A program made the position numbers and the translations under genes. Of a DNA stretch of 64,000 nt, positions 23,191-31,258 are shown one piece after another. The notes beneath the pieces are model-generated. The model made no database searches and had not been told where the DNA came from. It saw nothing but the letters and a program-made list of their open reading frames with translations. This DNA comes from Comamonas koreensis. Lineage in GTDB: Bacteria > Pseudomonadota > Gammaproteobacteria > Burkholderiales > Burkholderiaceae_C. How positions within the stretch are numbered: the stretch's first letter is position 1; each line of letters begins with the position of its first letter. The DNA lies in contig NZ_JAJNCT010000005.1 in the NCBI RefSeq assembly GCF_021026195.1, positions 399,231 to 463,230 of the forward strand, written 5' to 3'.

Positions 23191-23442
23191 ATGCACTATT
23201 TCGAAGCAACAGAACTTGCGGCCCGAATTGTTGGGGTGGATCCCGAAGCCCCTGAGTTCGACGAGGATGAAGTCGAAGAGAAGATTTACGACAAGTTTGA
23301 GGTCAGCATGGAGAGCTTCCAAAAGATCGCGGAGGCCTTACTGAAATTCACACCTCCCGTTCAGACGGCGATCACTGAAACCTGGGTACAGGGGTACATA
23401 CACGACCAGTGCTTTATCACGAAGCAGGCCGTAGCCCCCTAA
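23191..23442 (+). CDS. Small acidic phage protein
   Basis: An 83-residue acidic protein from MHYFEATELAARIVGVDPEA, preceded by CAGGAG. An acidic patch (EFDEDEVEEKIYDKFEVS) is followed by a helical C-terminal half (FQKIAEALLKFTPPVQTAI). Acidic small phage proteins sometimes mimic DNA or inhibit host enzymes, but nothing specific supports that here. Confidence 0.68.
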   Translation: MHYFEATELAARIVGVDPEAPEFDEDEVEEKIYDKFEVSMESFQKIAEALLKFTPPVQTAITETWVQGYIHDQCFITKQAVAP

Positions 23443-23450
23443 CCCCCAAG

Positions 23451-23475
23451 CGCCCTACTCAGGGCGTTTTCAATT
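23451..23475 (+). terminator. Intercistronic hairpin with U-tract
   Basis: Stem CGCCCT-ACTC-AGGGCG followed by TTTTCAATTT, upstream of the next ribosome binding site. Confidence 0.65.
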
Positions 23476-23502
23476 TATGCGCACAGGCGCGGAAGGATGA
23501 TG

Positions 23503-23748
23503 ATGGATCCAGATTCTTTGCCAAACGGCGGCCCCGCCTTTCCCTGCGACCCCTTCATTGCCAGCAAGCCGGGCCATGAATCGGTGGCCAAGCGACTCGC
23601 TGAGGGGATGACTCTGCGCGACTACTTCGCCTCGGCGGCCGTGCAGGGCATGTATGCCAACCCGGAACGCAAAGGAACCTGCGTCGATGCCGCTGAGCGA
23701 GCCTACGAAGTCGCCGACGCGATGCTCCGAGCCAGGGCAACCTCATAA
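23503..23748 (+). CDS. Small conserved phage protein
   Basis: An 81-residue protein. Three consecutive ATG codons occur (23,497, 23,500, 23,503); GGAAGG ends six bases before the third, which is therefore preferred. The sequence contains NGGPAFPCDP near the start and GMTLRDYFASAAVQGMYANP, a pattern common in phage small proteins of unknown function. Confidence 0.75.
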   Translation: MDPDSLPNGGPAFPCDPFIASKPGHESVAKRLAEGMTLRDYFASAAVQGMYANPERKGTCVDAAERAYEVADAMLRARATS

Positions 23749-23993
23749 GCACCCCAAGAGCATCATTTCAGATGATTTGATGCGTTGGGTACTCCTCGAA
23801 AGAGGGCCATCATTTGGGCGGCGGCGTGGAAGGACACGCGGGAGGCCATCCCATAGCAGCACGCGGCCAGCAGGCCAATGGCACGCGTGAAGCCCCAAGC
23901 CAGGGGCGCACAGCCGGAATCAAGCCCGGTCCGTCCAAATGATGGATTTATTCATAGATGTAGCCAACCCTGGCCAATCTATTCACAAACACC

Positions 23994-24070
23994 GCGTCAT
24001 TAGCTCAACTGGATAGAGCAGCTGAATTCTAGTCAGTAGGTTGAGGGTTCAAATCCTTCATGACGCACCA
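23994..24070 (+). tRNA. tRNA-Arg(TCT), phage-encoded
   Basis: Acceptor GCGTCAT/ATGACGC with encoded CCA, D-arm GCTC/GAGC, anticodon stem GCTGA/TCAGT with loop ATTCTAG (anticodon TCT) and T-arm GAGGG-TTCAAAT-CCTTC with one G-T pair. It would read AGA, a codon rare in a GC-rich host but usable by the phage. It stands alone between small phage genes. Confidence 0.93.
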
Positions 24071-24103
24071 CAAACACACTCCAGCACTACCACGCTGGAT
24101 TTG

Positions 24104-24125
24104 CCGCCTTCGGGCGGTTTTTTAT
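24104..24125 (+). terminator. Intercistronic hairpin with U-tract
   Basis: Stem CCGCC-TTCG-GGCGG followed by TTTTTTATT, downstream of the tRNA and just before the next ribosome binding site. Confidence 0.75.
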
Positions 24126-24135
24126 TGGAGCAACC

Positions 24136-24399
24136 ATGAGTGACTTGTCCAACATGAGGCGCCTAGCTCGCGGGCAGGCCGCTTGGGATGCAATGGATCC
24201 GGACTACGACGATCCGCCCGTTTCCATGGCCGTACACATGGAGCTGGTCGACAAGTTCTTCAAGGTGCGCGACCAACTGGCCCAGTTGCTTGAAGAGGCC
24301 CGCGACCTGGCTGAAACAGCTAACCGCACCCGCTGCTGTATGGGCGACAGGATGCTGCGCCTTTGCAACGAGATAGAGGGGATTGAAGATGACGAGTGA
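24136..24399 (+). CDS. Small hypothetical protein
   Basis: An 87-residue acidic, helical protein (MSDLSNMRRLARGQAAWDAM; DKFFKVRDQLAQLLEEARDL) with a CC pair near the C-terminus (RTRCCMGDRMLRLCNE). GGAG precedes the ATG. Overlaps the next gene by 11 bases. Function unknown. Confidence 0.7.
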   Translation: MSDLSNMRRLARGQAAWDAMDPDYDDPPVSMAVHMELVDKFFKVRDQLAQLLEEARDLAETANRTRCCMGDRMLRLCNEIEGIEDDE

Positions 24400-24757
24400 G
24401 AACCCTAAAGCACCCGTGTACTACATGGATGTGTATGACAACCTTGTAAGCGCGCCGAGAGAGCTTGTGCCAATGCACGGCGTGTCTCTGACCAATACGC
24501 CAGTCGCTTTCGATAACGCGCGCTTGCTGATGGATGCGCTCAACACACGCCACCGGTGCGGCCTGAGCCCTCGGGAGCTGCTGGAGTGGTATCGGAATCT
24601 TCAAACCGCGATCTCCGACTACCTAGAGCGCCAGGACGACCTCGACAACATGGAACATCACGGCATCAATGTAGAGCCGCACGACACGCTCATGCGCCGC
24701 CGCAACCATGCGAGGGATGACCTGGATGCCGCTCTCGCCAAACACAAGGAGGTGTGA
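24389..24757 (+). CDS. Hypothetical phage protein
   Basis: A 122-residue protein from MTSENPKAPVYYMDVYDNLV, starting within the end of the preceding gene; a TTG two codons upstream is an alternative. It has a beta-rich first half and a helical second half (LRRR-type basic/acidic helices) . Function unknown. Confidence 0.68.
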   Translation: MTSENPKAPVYYMDVYDNLVSAPRELVPMHGVSLTNTPVAFDNARLLMDALNTRHRCGLSPRELLEWYRNLQTAISDYLERQDDLDNMEHHGINVEPHDTLMRRRNHARDDLDAALAKHKEV

Positions 24758-24880
24758 ATGTTCATCTACAAGCTAGGCTCTGTTGTGAGCCTCCCCTTCC
24801 CATCTCGCCAAGCCGCAACTGATGCGGCTTTTTCTTTGTTCTCTGGTCCCGTTGGCGGGCTTGTGGTGAGGCCAGCATGA
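24758..24880 (+). CDS. Possible 40-residue protein
   Basis: A short frame starting MFIYKLGSVVSLPFPSRQAA directly after the preceding stop, with AAGGAGG five bases upstream and a four-base ATGA overlap with the next gene, which supports translation. Its coding DNA contains the hairpin AGCCGC/GCGGCT plus TTTTTCTTT at 24,811-24,838, so it may instead be leader sequence. Function unknown. Confidence 0.45.
   Translation: MFIYKLGSVVSLPFPSRQAATDAAFSLFSGPVGGLVVRPA
24811..24838 (+). terminator. Intercistronic hairpin with U-tract
   Basis: Stem AGCCGC-AACTGAT-GCGGCT followed by TTTTTCTTTG. It overlaps the possible 40-residue reading frame. Confidence 0.6.
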
Positions 24881-25041
24881 CCACCACCCCCATGCTGACC
24901 ATGCCAACCCGAGCACTGTGCCCCGAGCGAGGCCAGAAGAAGAGCCGCTACGTGCCGGCCGTTGCAACCGATGTGGCAAAGACGTTCGAGAAATTCCGCC
25001 GGCTGCAATCAATTCACCTCAGGAAAGACAACAAGCCGTGA
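24877..25041 (+). CDS. Small basic hypothetical protein
   Basis: A 54-residue basic protein (MTTTPMLTMPTRALCPERGQ; ends LRKDNKP), coupled by ATGA to the frame before it. Function unknown; included because of operon context. Confidence 0.5.
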   Translation: MTTTPMLTMPTRALCPERGQKKSRYVPAVATDVAKTFEKFRRLQSIHLRKDNKP

Positions 25042-25067
25042 ACCTTCTGCATCACGCATTCCTCTGG

Positions 25068-25095
25068 AGCGCCATAACGGCGCTTTCTTTTTTTG
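25068..25095 (+). terminator. Intercistronic hairpin with U-tract
   Basis: Stem AGCGCC-ATAAC-GGCGCT followed by TTTCTTTTTTT, upstream of the coiled-coil recombination-block gene. Confidence 0.7.
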
Positions 25096-25136
25096 CGGCC
25101 GCTGTTCGTGCGGGCGCGATTGTTTAAGGGTGACCA

Positions 25137-26207
25137 ATGAAAGAAGAGAACACCGACCTCATCGCGTTGCCGCCCAGCGAGACGGCAATGCAGGTCTACA
25201 GCACTCCCATGGGCCTGGATCCGTTCCTGGCCCAAATCAAAGCCGAGCTGGACGCCTTTGTGCCTGATGTGACCACCAAGAAGGGCCGCGACGCGATTGC
25301 CTCCATCGCCTACAAGGTGGCGAAGGGAAAGACCGCGCTGGACAACATCGGCAAGGATCTAGTAGCCGAGTTGAAGGATGTGCCAAAGAAGATCGACGCC
25401 GAACGCAAGCGAATGCGCGATCTGCTTGATCTCTGGAAAGACGAAGTGCGCGCCCCACTGACCGCCTGGGAGGAGGCCGAGGAAGCCCGAAAGCAGGAAC
25501 ACCAAAGCTGCATCAACCGCATCCAATTCTTTGGTCAGGGCTTCGAGGGTGTTGACGCTGAGACGCTCAAGCAGCGCCTCTCAGAGCTGGAAGCCATTGC
25601 AATCGGCGATCACTTAGAAGAGTTCGAGGCGGAGGCTCACCGGGCGAAAGCAAAGGCGCTGGAGGCTTTGAATGCCGCCATAGCCGCCAGGGAGAAGCAC
25701 GAAGCCGAGCAGGCCGAACTCGCACGCCTCCGCGCCGAAGCAGCCGCCCGTGAGCAAAAGGAGCGTGAAGAACGCATTGCCCGCGAAGCAGCAGAGCGCG
25801 CCCAGCGAGAAGCCGAGGCCAAGGCCCAGGCCGAGCGAGAAGCTGTAATTCGCCGCGAGCAAGAAACGAAGGCTGCAGCGGAACGCCGCGAGCTGGAATT
25901 GACGCTGGCCGCCGAGCGTGCAGAGCGTGAGAAAGCCGAGGCTGTACAGCGCGAGCAGCAGGCCAAGGCCGATGCTGAGCGCCGGGCCGCCGCCGCTGTT
26001 GAAGAAGAGCAGCGCCGCGTAGCGGCCCAAGCGGCAGTCGAAGCTGCGGAGGCCAAGCGCCGGGAGCGCGACAAGGCGCACAAGGCCGCCATTAACCGTT
26101 CCGCCCTGGAAGCCTTCGTGCAAGGTGGCATGACCGAAGAATGCGCCAAGCTGGCTGTCACCCTGATTGCCAAGAAATCCATCCCGGCAGTTTCGATTGC
26201 CTACTGA
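25137..26207 (+). CDS. Long coiled-coil protein of the recombination block
   Basis: A 356-residue protein. Residues 1-120 are a globular N-terminal domain (GLDPFLAQIKAELDAFVPDV and then TTKKGRDAIASIAYKVAKGKT). Residues about 160-320 are an uninterrupted Glu/Arg/Ala/Lys coiled coil. The last 30 residues form a small helical cap (LEAFVQGGMTEECAKLAVTL). Homologues are often mislabelled TolA-like because of composition. It precedes an annealing-type protein and an exonuclease by a few bases, so a scaffold role in recombination is a reasonable inference, not shown. Confidence 0.75.
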   Translation: MKEENTDLIALPPSETAMQVYSTPMGLDPFLAQIKAELDAFVPDVTTKKGRDAIASIAYKVAKGKTALDNIGKDLVAELKDVPKKIDAERKRMRDLLDLWKDEVRAPLTAWEEAEEARKQEHQSCINRIQFFGQGFEGVDAETLKQRLSELEAIAIGDHLEEFEAEAHRAKAKALEALNAAIAAREKHEAEQAELARLRAEAAAREQKEREERIAREAAERAQREAEAKAQAEREAVIRREQETKAAAERRELELTLAAERAEREKAEAVQREQQAKADAERRAAAAVEEEQRRVAAQAAVEAAEAKRRERDKAHKAAINRSALEAFVQGGMTEECAKLAVTLIAKKSIPAVSIAY

Positions 26208-26216
26208 AAGTAAGCC

Positions 26217-27032
26217 ATGAACGCTGTAGTTGAAGTTGAAACAGTCAGCATGGTTCCCGCCCGAAGCGCGAACCCTACTGCCGAAGTCGTTGCACACGCG
26301 AAAACTGTGCAGCAGGTTATGCAGGCGGTGATGAAGCCGAATGTGCACTACGGGGCCATCCCCGGCGCTGGAGAAAAGCCCACCTTGCTCAAGTCCGGCG
26401 CCGAGGTGCTGTGCATGACTTTCCGCATCGCGGACAAGTATGAAGTGACGGACTTGTCATCCAACGGCGTGATCCGCTACCGCGTGAACTGCGTTGGCGA
26501 GCACCAAACCACAGGTATTCCGCTGGGCTCTGGGCTGGGCGAGTGCTCTACCGATGAGGAGAAATACCGGTGGCGCAAGGCAGTATGCAAGGAAGAGTTC
26601 GATATCACCCCTGAAACGCATCGCCGCTTGAAGTTCGGACGCAAACAAGGTGGGCACTACACCGTGCAGCAGGTGCGTACCGAGCCGGCCGACCTCGCAA
26701 ACACAGTCCTCAAGATGGCCTGCAAACGGGCGAAGATCGCGATGGTGTTGAACGTCACAGCGGCATCTGACATGTTCAGCCAAGACCTGGAAGACTTAGA
26801 TGCTGAGCTGGTCAAGCACCTTGCAGAGGATGAGCGGCAGACGCAAATCCAGATGATCCGGGATGAGTGGATTGCCAAGGTCGCCGCTGCCAAGACCCGC
26901 GATGAAGTCGGCGCGATCATGAAGGAAGGTGTCAAAGTCTTCCAGTCCAGCCGGGATAAAGACGGCTACTCAGTATTCGCCACCGCAGTCCAAAAGCGAG
27001 GCGCGGAGCTAAAGGAGTCTGAAAATGCGTGA
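26217..27032 (+). CDS. Putative phage recombination (annealing-type) protein
   Basis: A 271-residue protein. Recognisable conserved blocks are NVHYGAIPGAGEKPTLLKSG with AEVLCMTFRI, YRVNCVGEHQTTGIPLGSGL followed by GECSTDEEKYRWRKA, and the PADLANTVLKMACKRAKIAM helix, a family I associate with phage recombination loci. Position directly before a PD-(D/E)XK exonuclease and SSB is that of a single-strand annealing protein. It does not look like RecT or Erf, so the biochemical role is inferred from context. C-terminal tail is helical and charged. Confidence 0.65.
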   Translation: MNAVVEVETVSMVPARSANPTAEVVAHAKTVQQVMQAVMKPNVHYGAIPGAGEKPTLLKSGAEVLCMTFRIADKYEVTDLSSNGVIRYRVNCVGEHQTTGIPLGSGLGECSTDEEKYRWRKAVCKEEFDITPETHRRLKFGRKQGGHYTVQQVRTEPADLANTVLKMACKRAKIAMVLNVTAASDMFSQDLEDLDAELVKHLAEDERQTQIQMIRDEWIAKVAAAKTRDEVGAIMKEGVKVFQSSRDKDGYSVFATAVQKRGAELKESENA

Positions 27033-27690
27033 AATCCTCATCCGGTGCTCAAGCCTGGGCAAGATCATGACCGAGCCCAAGACTAAGGCTGAGGGCATTC
27101 TGTCGGCCGGGGCCAAGACGTACATCCGCGAACTGGCCCAACAGGAGATTTTCGGGATTGACTTCGAATTCTCCAGCAAAGAAACCGAAAAGGGCCTGGA
27201 GGTCGAAAACGAGTCTATCGCCCTCCTGAACCGTGTACGAGGTCTAGCGCTTACCAAGAACAGCGAGCGTCGCAGCAATGGCCTGATTACTGGCGAATGC
27301 GATCTTTACGACGCTGAGCGCAAACGAGGACACGACCTCAAATCATCGTGGTCCGCCAAGACGTTTCCCGGCTGGGTAAAGGACTGCGAAGACCGCATCT
27401 ACGAATGGCAGATGCGCGGCTACATGATGCTGTGGGACGCTGACGAATGGGAGGTCAACTATGCACTGGTGGACACCCCGGAGCGCTTGATTGGCTACGA
27501 GCCTCTGCAAATGCACATCGTGAACCACATTGCGGAGCACCACCGGCTGACATCCTGGGTACTTGAGCGTGATTTTGCAAAGGAGCGCGCCATCAAGGAA
27601 AAGGTGGAAGCGGCGCGCGACTACTACTGCGAAGCCATCAAGGAATTTGACCAAACGCACGTTGTAGCGCGAGAGCTGGAACCTGCTTAA
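27025..27690 (+). CDS. Phage exonuclease (YqaJ/lambda-Exo type)
   Basis: A 221-residue PD-(D/E)XK nuclease. Expected active-site elements are Glu in GLEVENE (about 59-61), Asp93 in ITGECDLYD and the D104-x-K106 of HDLKSSW. A later helix region (WQMRGYMMLWDADEWEVNYA) fits the YqaJ core. Probably a 5'-3' dsDNA exonuclease working with the upstream annealing protein. Start overlaps that gene by eight bases. Confidence 0.85.
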   Translation: MREILIRCSSLGKIMTEPKTKAEGILSAGAKTYIRELAQQEIFGIDFEFSSKETEKGLEVENESIALLNRVRGLALTKNSERRSNGLITGECDLYDAERKRGHDLKSSWSAKTFPGWVKDCEDRIYEWQMRGYMMLWDADEWEVNYALVDTPERLIGYEPLQMHIVNHIAEHHRLTSWVLERDFAKERAIKEKVEAARDYYCEAIKEFDQTHVVARELEPA

Positions 27691-27695
27691 CCAAC

Positions 27696-27726
27696 ACCTG
27701 CCGCGTCGGGCGGCGGGTATTTTTGA
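27696..27726 (+). terminator. Intercistronic hairpin with U-tract
   Basis: Long GC stem ACCTGCCGC/GCGGCGGGT (one G-T pair) followed by ATTTTTG, just before the ssb ribosome binding site. Confidence 0.65.
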
Positions 27727-27735
27727 AAGGCCTAT

Positions 27736-28314
27736 ATGGCATCCGTCAACAAAGTCATCATCGTCGGCAACCTCGGCCGCGACCCTGAAATCCGCACGTT
27801 TCCCTCGGGCGACCAGGTAGCCAACGTCACCATCGCCACCACTGACCGCTGGCGAGACAAGAACAGCGGCGAGAACAAGGAAGCCACCGAGTGGCACCGC
27901 GTCGTGTTCAATGGCCGTCTGGCTGAAATCACTGGCCAGTACCTGCGCAAGGGCAGCCAGGTCTATGTAGAAGGCAGCCTGCGCACCCGCAAGTGGACCG
28001 ACTAGGCCAGCGGCCAGGAGCGATATGCCACCGAGATTCGTGCTGACAGCATGCAGATGCTGGGCCAGCGCGGCGAATCGGGGCAAAGCGGCGACGAGGG
28101 CTACGGACAGCAGGAGCGCCAAGCAGCACCTGCCCCGGCACCGCGCCAGGCCCAGCGCCCCGCTCCACCACAACGGCAGCAGTTCGAGCATGACGGCAAG
28201 AACTCACCAAACGAAGGCCGTCCACGCGCTCCTGGCGGCTTTGACGACATGGGCGACGATATTCCTTTCGCCGACCCCATGCGCCGCAGCCTCCGTCTGT
28301 ATTCAGTGATCTAA
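27736..28314 (+). pseudogene. ssb: Single-stranded DNA-binding protein with in-frame amber codon
   Basis: Begins [20 protein letters not shown], a standard SSB OB-fold. After KWTD the codon is TAG at 28,003-28,005 where homologues usually have Gln (WTDQASGQ); the same frame then continues ASGQERYATEIRADSMQMLG through a Gln/Pro/Gly-rich linker to the acidic DDIPF tip and stop at 28,312-28,314. A single C-to-T change explains the stop. Translation ending there gives an 89-residue protein missing the last OB strand and the partner-binding tail. Alternatives are read-through, or a reinitiation at ATG 28,051 in the same frame. Confidence 0.9.
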
Positions 28315-28343
28315 CCCAGGACCGCCCAAGAGTCGGCTTTTCT

Positions 28344-28673
28344 ATGAAGAAACAATTCACCAAAGAGATGGAGAAGCAGCTCATCAAGATGCGCAAGATG
28401 GGCTGGACTGCTCAGAAGGTGGCAGATGCGCTTGGAATCGCCAAGTCCACGGCTGCCGGCCGCATGGCGCTGCTTCCCAAGCCTTGCGGGCGGGACAAGC
28501 TGGACGAGCAGATCACTCGCAGCTCGATCGTGTTCAAGCCTCAGGCGAAGATCGTCATGCCGGCGGGAGTCAAGATCCAGCGCCCAAACAGCGTGATTCA
28601 CGACAAAGCGCCGATCTGCAACGCCACAGTGTTTGGCAAGTACGAAGGCACCGAGTTGGCATACCGGAGATAG
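28344..28673 (+). CDS. Helix-turn-helix phage protein
   Basis: A 109-residue protein whose first half (EMEKQLIKMRKMGWTAQKVA followed by DALGIAKSTAAGRMA) is a resolvase/GcrA-like helix-turn-helix; the second half is basic and beta-rich (VFKPQAKIVMPAGVKIQRPN). Probably DNA binding. The target is unknown. Confidence 0.72.
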   Translation: MKKQFTKEMEKQLIKMRKMGWTAQKVADALGIAKSTAAGRMALLPKPCGRDKLDEQITRSSIVFKPQAKIVMPAGVKIQRPNSVIHDKAPICNATVFGKYEGTELAYRR

Positions 28674-28675
28674 CC

Positions 28676-29182
28676 ATGGAAGTGATGATGAACCGAGAGC
28701 AGCGCCGGGCTGCCAGGCGTGCAAAGCCTCCGCGCCGTGGTGCTGGGCACATCCAGATGCCGATCACCATGCGATTTAGCGCTCAGGACGAGACGCAGAT
28801 GATGCTGATCCCCACCCAATCGGCAGACAAGTTTCTCGCCGGCACTGCCGAAGAAGCTGATTGGCACACGGTCATGATGCGAATCAACTGGGCGCGGCTC
28901 TTGAATGAAGCGCACTTTGATGAGGGTGTGCAGGAGTTTGAAGCGGCCAGGATGGTGATGCGCGCCGTGAAGATTGAAGGCTTGGCTGGCGGGGTTTGGA
29001 CTATGACCGCCGAGCAGCACGACACGGTGAACACCGCCCTGGTTCTTGCCAACCAGATGCAGACGCAATGCACTCGCCGGGAGCTGCAAGCCTCTCTCAA
29101 AGCCATGCTGGGCGCCAACGCCTACAACAAGCGCACCGACGCCATAAAGGACAAGCTCGACGCCGGCCAACTTCCTGGCTAA
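28676..29182 (+). CDS. Hypothetical phage protein
   Basis: A 168-residue protein from MEVMMNREQRRAARRAKPPR. The basic N-terminal tail (NREQRRAARRAK) precedes a helical domain with WHTVMMRINWARLLNEAHFD and GGVWTMTAEQHDTVNTALVL. Such proteins recur near phage recombination and MTase genes. Function unknown. Confidence 0.7.
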   Translation: MEVMMNREQRRAARRAKPPRRGAGHIQMPITMRFSAQDETQMMLIPTQSADKFLAGTAEEADWHTVMMRINWARLLNEAHFDEGVQEFEAARMVMRAVKIEGLAGGVWTMTAEQHDTVNTALVLANQMQTQCTRRELQASLKAMLGANAYNKRTDAIKDKLDAGQLPG

Positions 29183-29253
29183 CCACCGCCCCCAGTGGGC
29201 CCCTATTCACAGCCCGCCCTGAGCAATCGAGGCGGCCTCTTCTCATTCACCTC

Positions 29254-30351
29254 ATGGCTGCCTACTACAACGAGATTGACAAGTTTGCTGCGCAGACGCT
29301 GCGCAATCTCATCGCTGCGGGCCACATCGCCCCAGGTGATGTGGACGAAAGGAGTATCGAAGATGTTCACCCCGATGACCTCAAGCCCTACACCCAGTGC
29401 CACTTCTTCGCAGGCGTTGGTGTTTGGTCCTACGCCCTCCGCGCCGCTGGCTGGCGAGATGACCGATCTGTTTGGACCGGTTCCTGTCCTTGCCAACCTT
29501 TCAGCCAGGCAGGCCAAGGCTCTGCGTTTGATGACGAGCGGCACTTGTGGCCAGCCTTCCACCACCTCATCCGCGAGCGCCGTCCTGCAGCAATCTATGG
29601 AGAGCAGGTTGCGAGCAAAGATGCAGACCCTTGGCTCGACCTTGTACACACTGACATGGAAGCCCTGGGTTATGCCTTCGGGGCGGTTGCGTTCCCGTCT
29701 GCGGGCGTCGGTGCGCCGCACATCCGCGACCGAACCTATTGGCTGGCCTACTCCTCGGGCGAACGACGGGACGGGCGACAAGATTCCACCAGGCCGCGAG
29801 GGTGGCTTAGCTTTGAAGCAAGCCGTGCTGTTGGCCAGCTGGCCTACGCCTCAGGCGCGCGATCACAAGGGCGCGAATTTACCGGGCAACGATCTGTCGC
29901 ACAACTCCAGACCCCTGAACGAGGTGGCGCGGCTTGCGGGCTGGCCGACACCGCAGACCAGCGACAGCACGGGCGGCGGTCAAGCCAAGCGAGCGGTGGG
30001 GGAAACGCGGCACGGCTCCAACCTGAACGACTTCGCAATGCTGGCGGGATGGACAACGCCGAGCGCCTCGGACTCGACCAGATCGGGAACGGGGATCACG
30101 AAGGGAATGACGGGCAGCTCCCTGGCCCAGCAATGCAAGGAAGCACAGGGCCCGGCCCGGTTAACGGCCTCTGGCGAGCTGCTGATTGGCTCCTGTGCCG
30201 GGATGGAAAGTGGCGGCCAGTTGAACCCTGCACATTCCCGCTGGCTCATGGGGCTGCCGCCCGAGTGGGACGCCTGCGCGCTTACGGAAATGCCATCAAT
30301 GCGCAAGCCGCGCAAACCTTCATCGAAGCAGCAATGAGCTGCATCCCATAG
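29254..30351 (+). CDS. C5-cytosine DNA methyltransferase
   Basis: A 365-residue Dcm-type enzyme that transfers methyl groups to cytosine C5. Motifs: I FFAGVG (51-56), IV PCQPFS with catalytic Cys80, VI YGEQV (115-119; Gln in place of the usual Asn), [12 protein letters not shown] (156-163), and IX/X near the end ([20 protein letters not shown]). The target-recognition part (about 165-300) contains repeated LA-x-(A/S/T)-x-x-x-R units. From 29,459 its DNA also encodes a second long frame. No restriction partner is seen, so it is an orphan phage methyltransferase. Confidence 0.9.
   Translation: MAAYYNEIDKFAAQTLRNLIAAGHIAPGDVDERSIEDVHPDDLKPYTQCHFFAGVGVWSYALRAAGWRDDRSVWTGSCPCQPFSQAGQGSAFDDERHLWPAFHHLIRERRPAAIYGEQVASKDADPWLDLVHTDMEALGYAFGAVAFPSAGVGAPHIRDRTYWLAYSSGERRDGRQDSTRPRGWLSFEASRAVGQLAYASGARSQGREFTGQRSVAQLQTPERGGAACGLADTADQRQHGRRSSQASGGGNAARLQPERLRNAGGMDNAERLGLDQIGNGDHEGNDGQLPGPAMQGSTGPGPVNGLWRAADWLLCRDGKWRPVEPCTFPLAHGAAARVGRLRAYGNAINAQAAQTFIEAAMSCIP
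29459..30337 (+). CDS. WPTP-repeat protein in a frame overlapping the methyltransferase
   Basis: A 292-residue frame wholly inside the methyltransferase gene, starting [20 protein letters not shown]. It has a Ser-rich N-terminal part with [13 protein letters not shown], then four WPTPxxxD-like units ([40 protein letters not shown]), and a C-terminus with [21 protein letters not shown] recall proteins with this start, the repeats and this C-terminus being annotated in other phages and bacteria as hypothetical; this is memory, not a search. The repeat units correspond to repeated LAxxxxxR units in the methyltransferase frame, so repeat structure alone does not prove translation. Confidence 0.6.
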   Translation: MTDLFGPVPVLANLSARQAKALRLMTSGTCGQPSTTSSASAVLQQSMESRLRAKMQTLGSTLYTLTWKPWVMPSGRLRSRLRASVRRTSATEPIGWPTPRANDGTGDKIPPGREGGLALKQAVLLASWPTPQARDHKGANLPGNDLSHNSRPLNEVARLAGWPTPQTSDSTGGGQAKRAVGETRHGSNLNDFAMLAGWTTPSASDSTRSGTGITKGMTGSSLAQQCKEAQGPARLTASGELLIGSCAGMESGGQLNPAHSRWLMGLPPEWDACALTEMPSMRKPRKPSSKQQ

Positions 30352-30358
30352 ATTCCTA

Positions 30359-30385
30359 GCCCGCCCTGAGCGGGCATTTCCATTT
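30359..30385 (+). terminator. Intercistronic hairpin
   Basis: Stem GCCCGC-CCTGA-GCGGGC followed by ATTTCCATTT, between the methyltransferase and the next gene; the T-tract is interrupted, so a weak terminator or attenuator. Confidence 0.5.
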
Positions 30386-30397
30386 CTGGAGCCCAAC

Positions 30398-31258
30398 ATG
30401 GCTGAAAACAACTCTTCCGCTCCCCTCAAGACTGCCGAGGGGGCTTATCCAGCGCTGCCCGCGCCTGACACTCATTGCCACGACGAGGACACAGGCCGGG
30501 ACGTTTGGAGCTACAGCGCCGAGCAAATGCGTGCCTACGCGGCCCAGGCAGTTGCAGCACAGGCAGCGCCCGCAGCAGTGGCTGTGCGTGATGAGCGCGA
30601 GGCTTTTGAGCAAGCGTTCATCGCTGAGAAGCTGCGCGTGATGGGTCTTGACGAAGACGGCCCGGCTGTGAAGGCGATACGCATGTGCCATCTGGTGCGT
30701 TATGGCAATGGCGACTACCCGTCACTTGAGGCCTATTTTGCTTGGTTTGCATGGCAGGCCCGCGCCGCCCTTGCCGCCACCCCAGCACATCCAGCTACCG
30801 AGGATTCCTCGGCAGGTGACCTGGCAGAGGCGCAGGCCGAGCCGGTGGCGTTCACACTTGATGACAGCGAATTGGAAGACCTGGCACACGCAGCCAACCA
30901 AGAGGCGCTTTCCTTTGGCGTGTCGCTCGATCCGTTCCTGCGGCTGGCAAAAACTGTCCGCGCAAAGTGCACAGCACCCCAGGCCCAGCCCGCTGATGCG
31001 CTGGATGCCAACATGTTCTGGAACAACGATGACTCCGAAGAACAGTACAGCAGCATCGAAGAATTCCTTGAAGACGAAATTAACCAAGGGAACTTGAATG
31101 TTGGCGATGTGCGAACACTTCAACGCGGATTCAGACTGCCAAACATCGCAGTTCGCGTGACTTCGATAGATGCCAACGAAAGCGAAGCCGAGTATGAAGT
31201 CATCGACGCCGCCATGGCTGCAGCCCAGGAAGGCGGCAATGCCGCAAAGGAGGCGTGA
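30398..31258 (+). CDS. Mosaic hypothetical phage protein
   Basis: A 286-residue acidic protein. N-terminal part has TAEGAYPALPAPDTHCHDED and SYSAEQMRAYAAQAVAAQAA, a frequent phage opening. A central helical block contains REAFEQAFIAEKLRVMGLDE and SLEAYFAWFAWQARAAL, then Ala/Gln/Pro-rich linkers separate an acidic segment (NNDDSEEQYSSIEEFLEDEI). This looks like short modules joined by linkers. Function unknown. Confidence 0.68.
   Translation: MAENNSSAPLKTAEGAYPALPAPDTHCHDEDTGRDVWSYSAEQMRAYAAQAVAAQAAPAAVAVRDEREAFEQAFIAEKLRVMGLDEDGPAVKAIRMCHLVRYGNGDYPSLEAYFAWFAWQARAALAATPAHPATEDSSAGDLAEAQAEPVAFTLDDSELEDLAHAANQEALSFGVSLDPFLRLAKTVRAKCTAPQAQPADALDANMFWNNDDSEEQYSSIEEFLEDEINQGNLNVGDVRTLQRGFRLPNIAVRVTSIDANESEAEYEVIDAAMAAAQEGGNAAKEA

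Noticed and set aside
29195..29458. Upstream extension of the WPTP-repeat frame to 29,195
   Set aside because: Sequence before MTDLFGP is Ser/Thr/Arg-rich shadow of the methyltransferase start; the family-like start is at 29,459.
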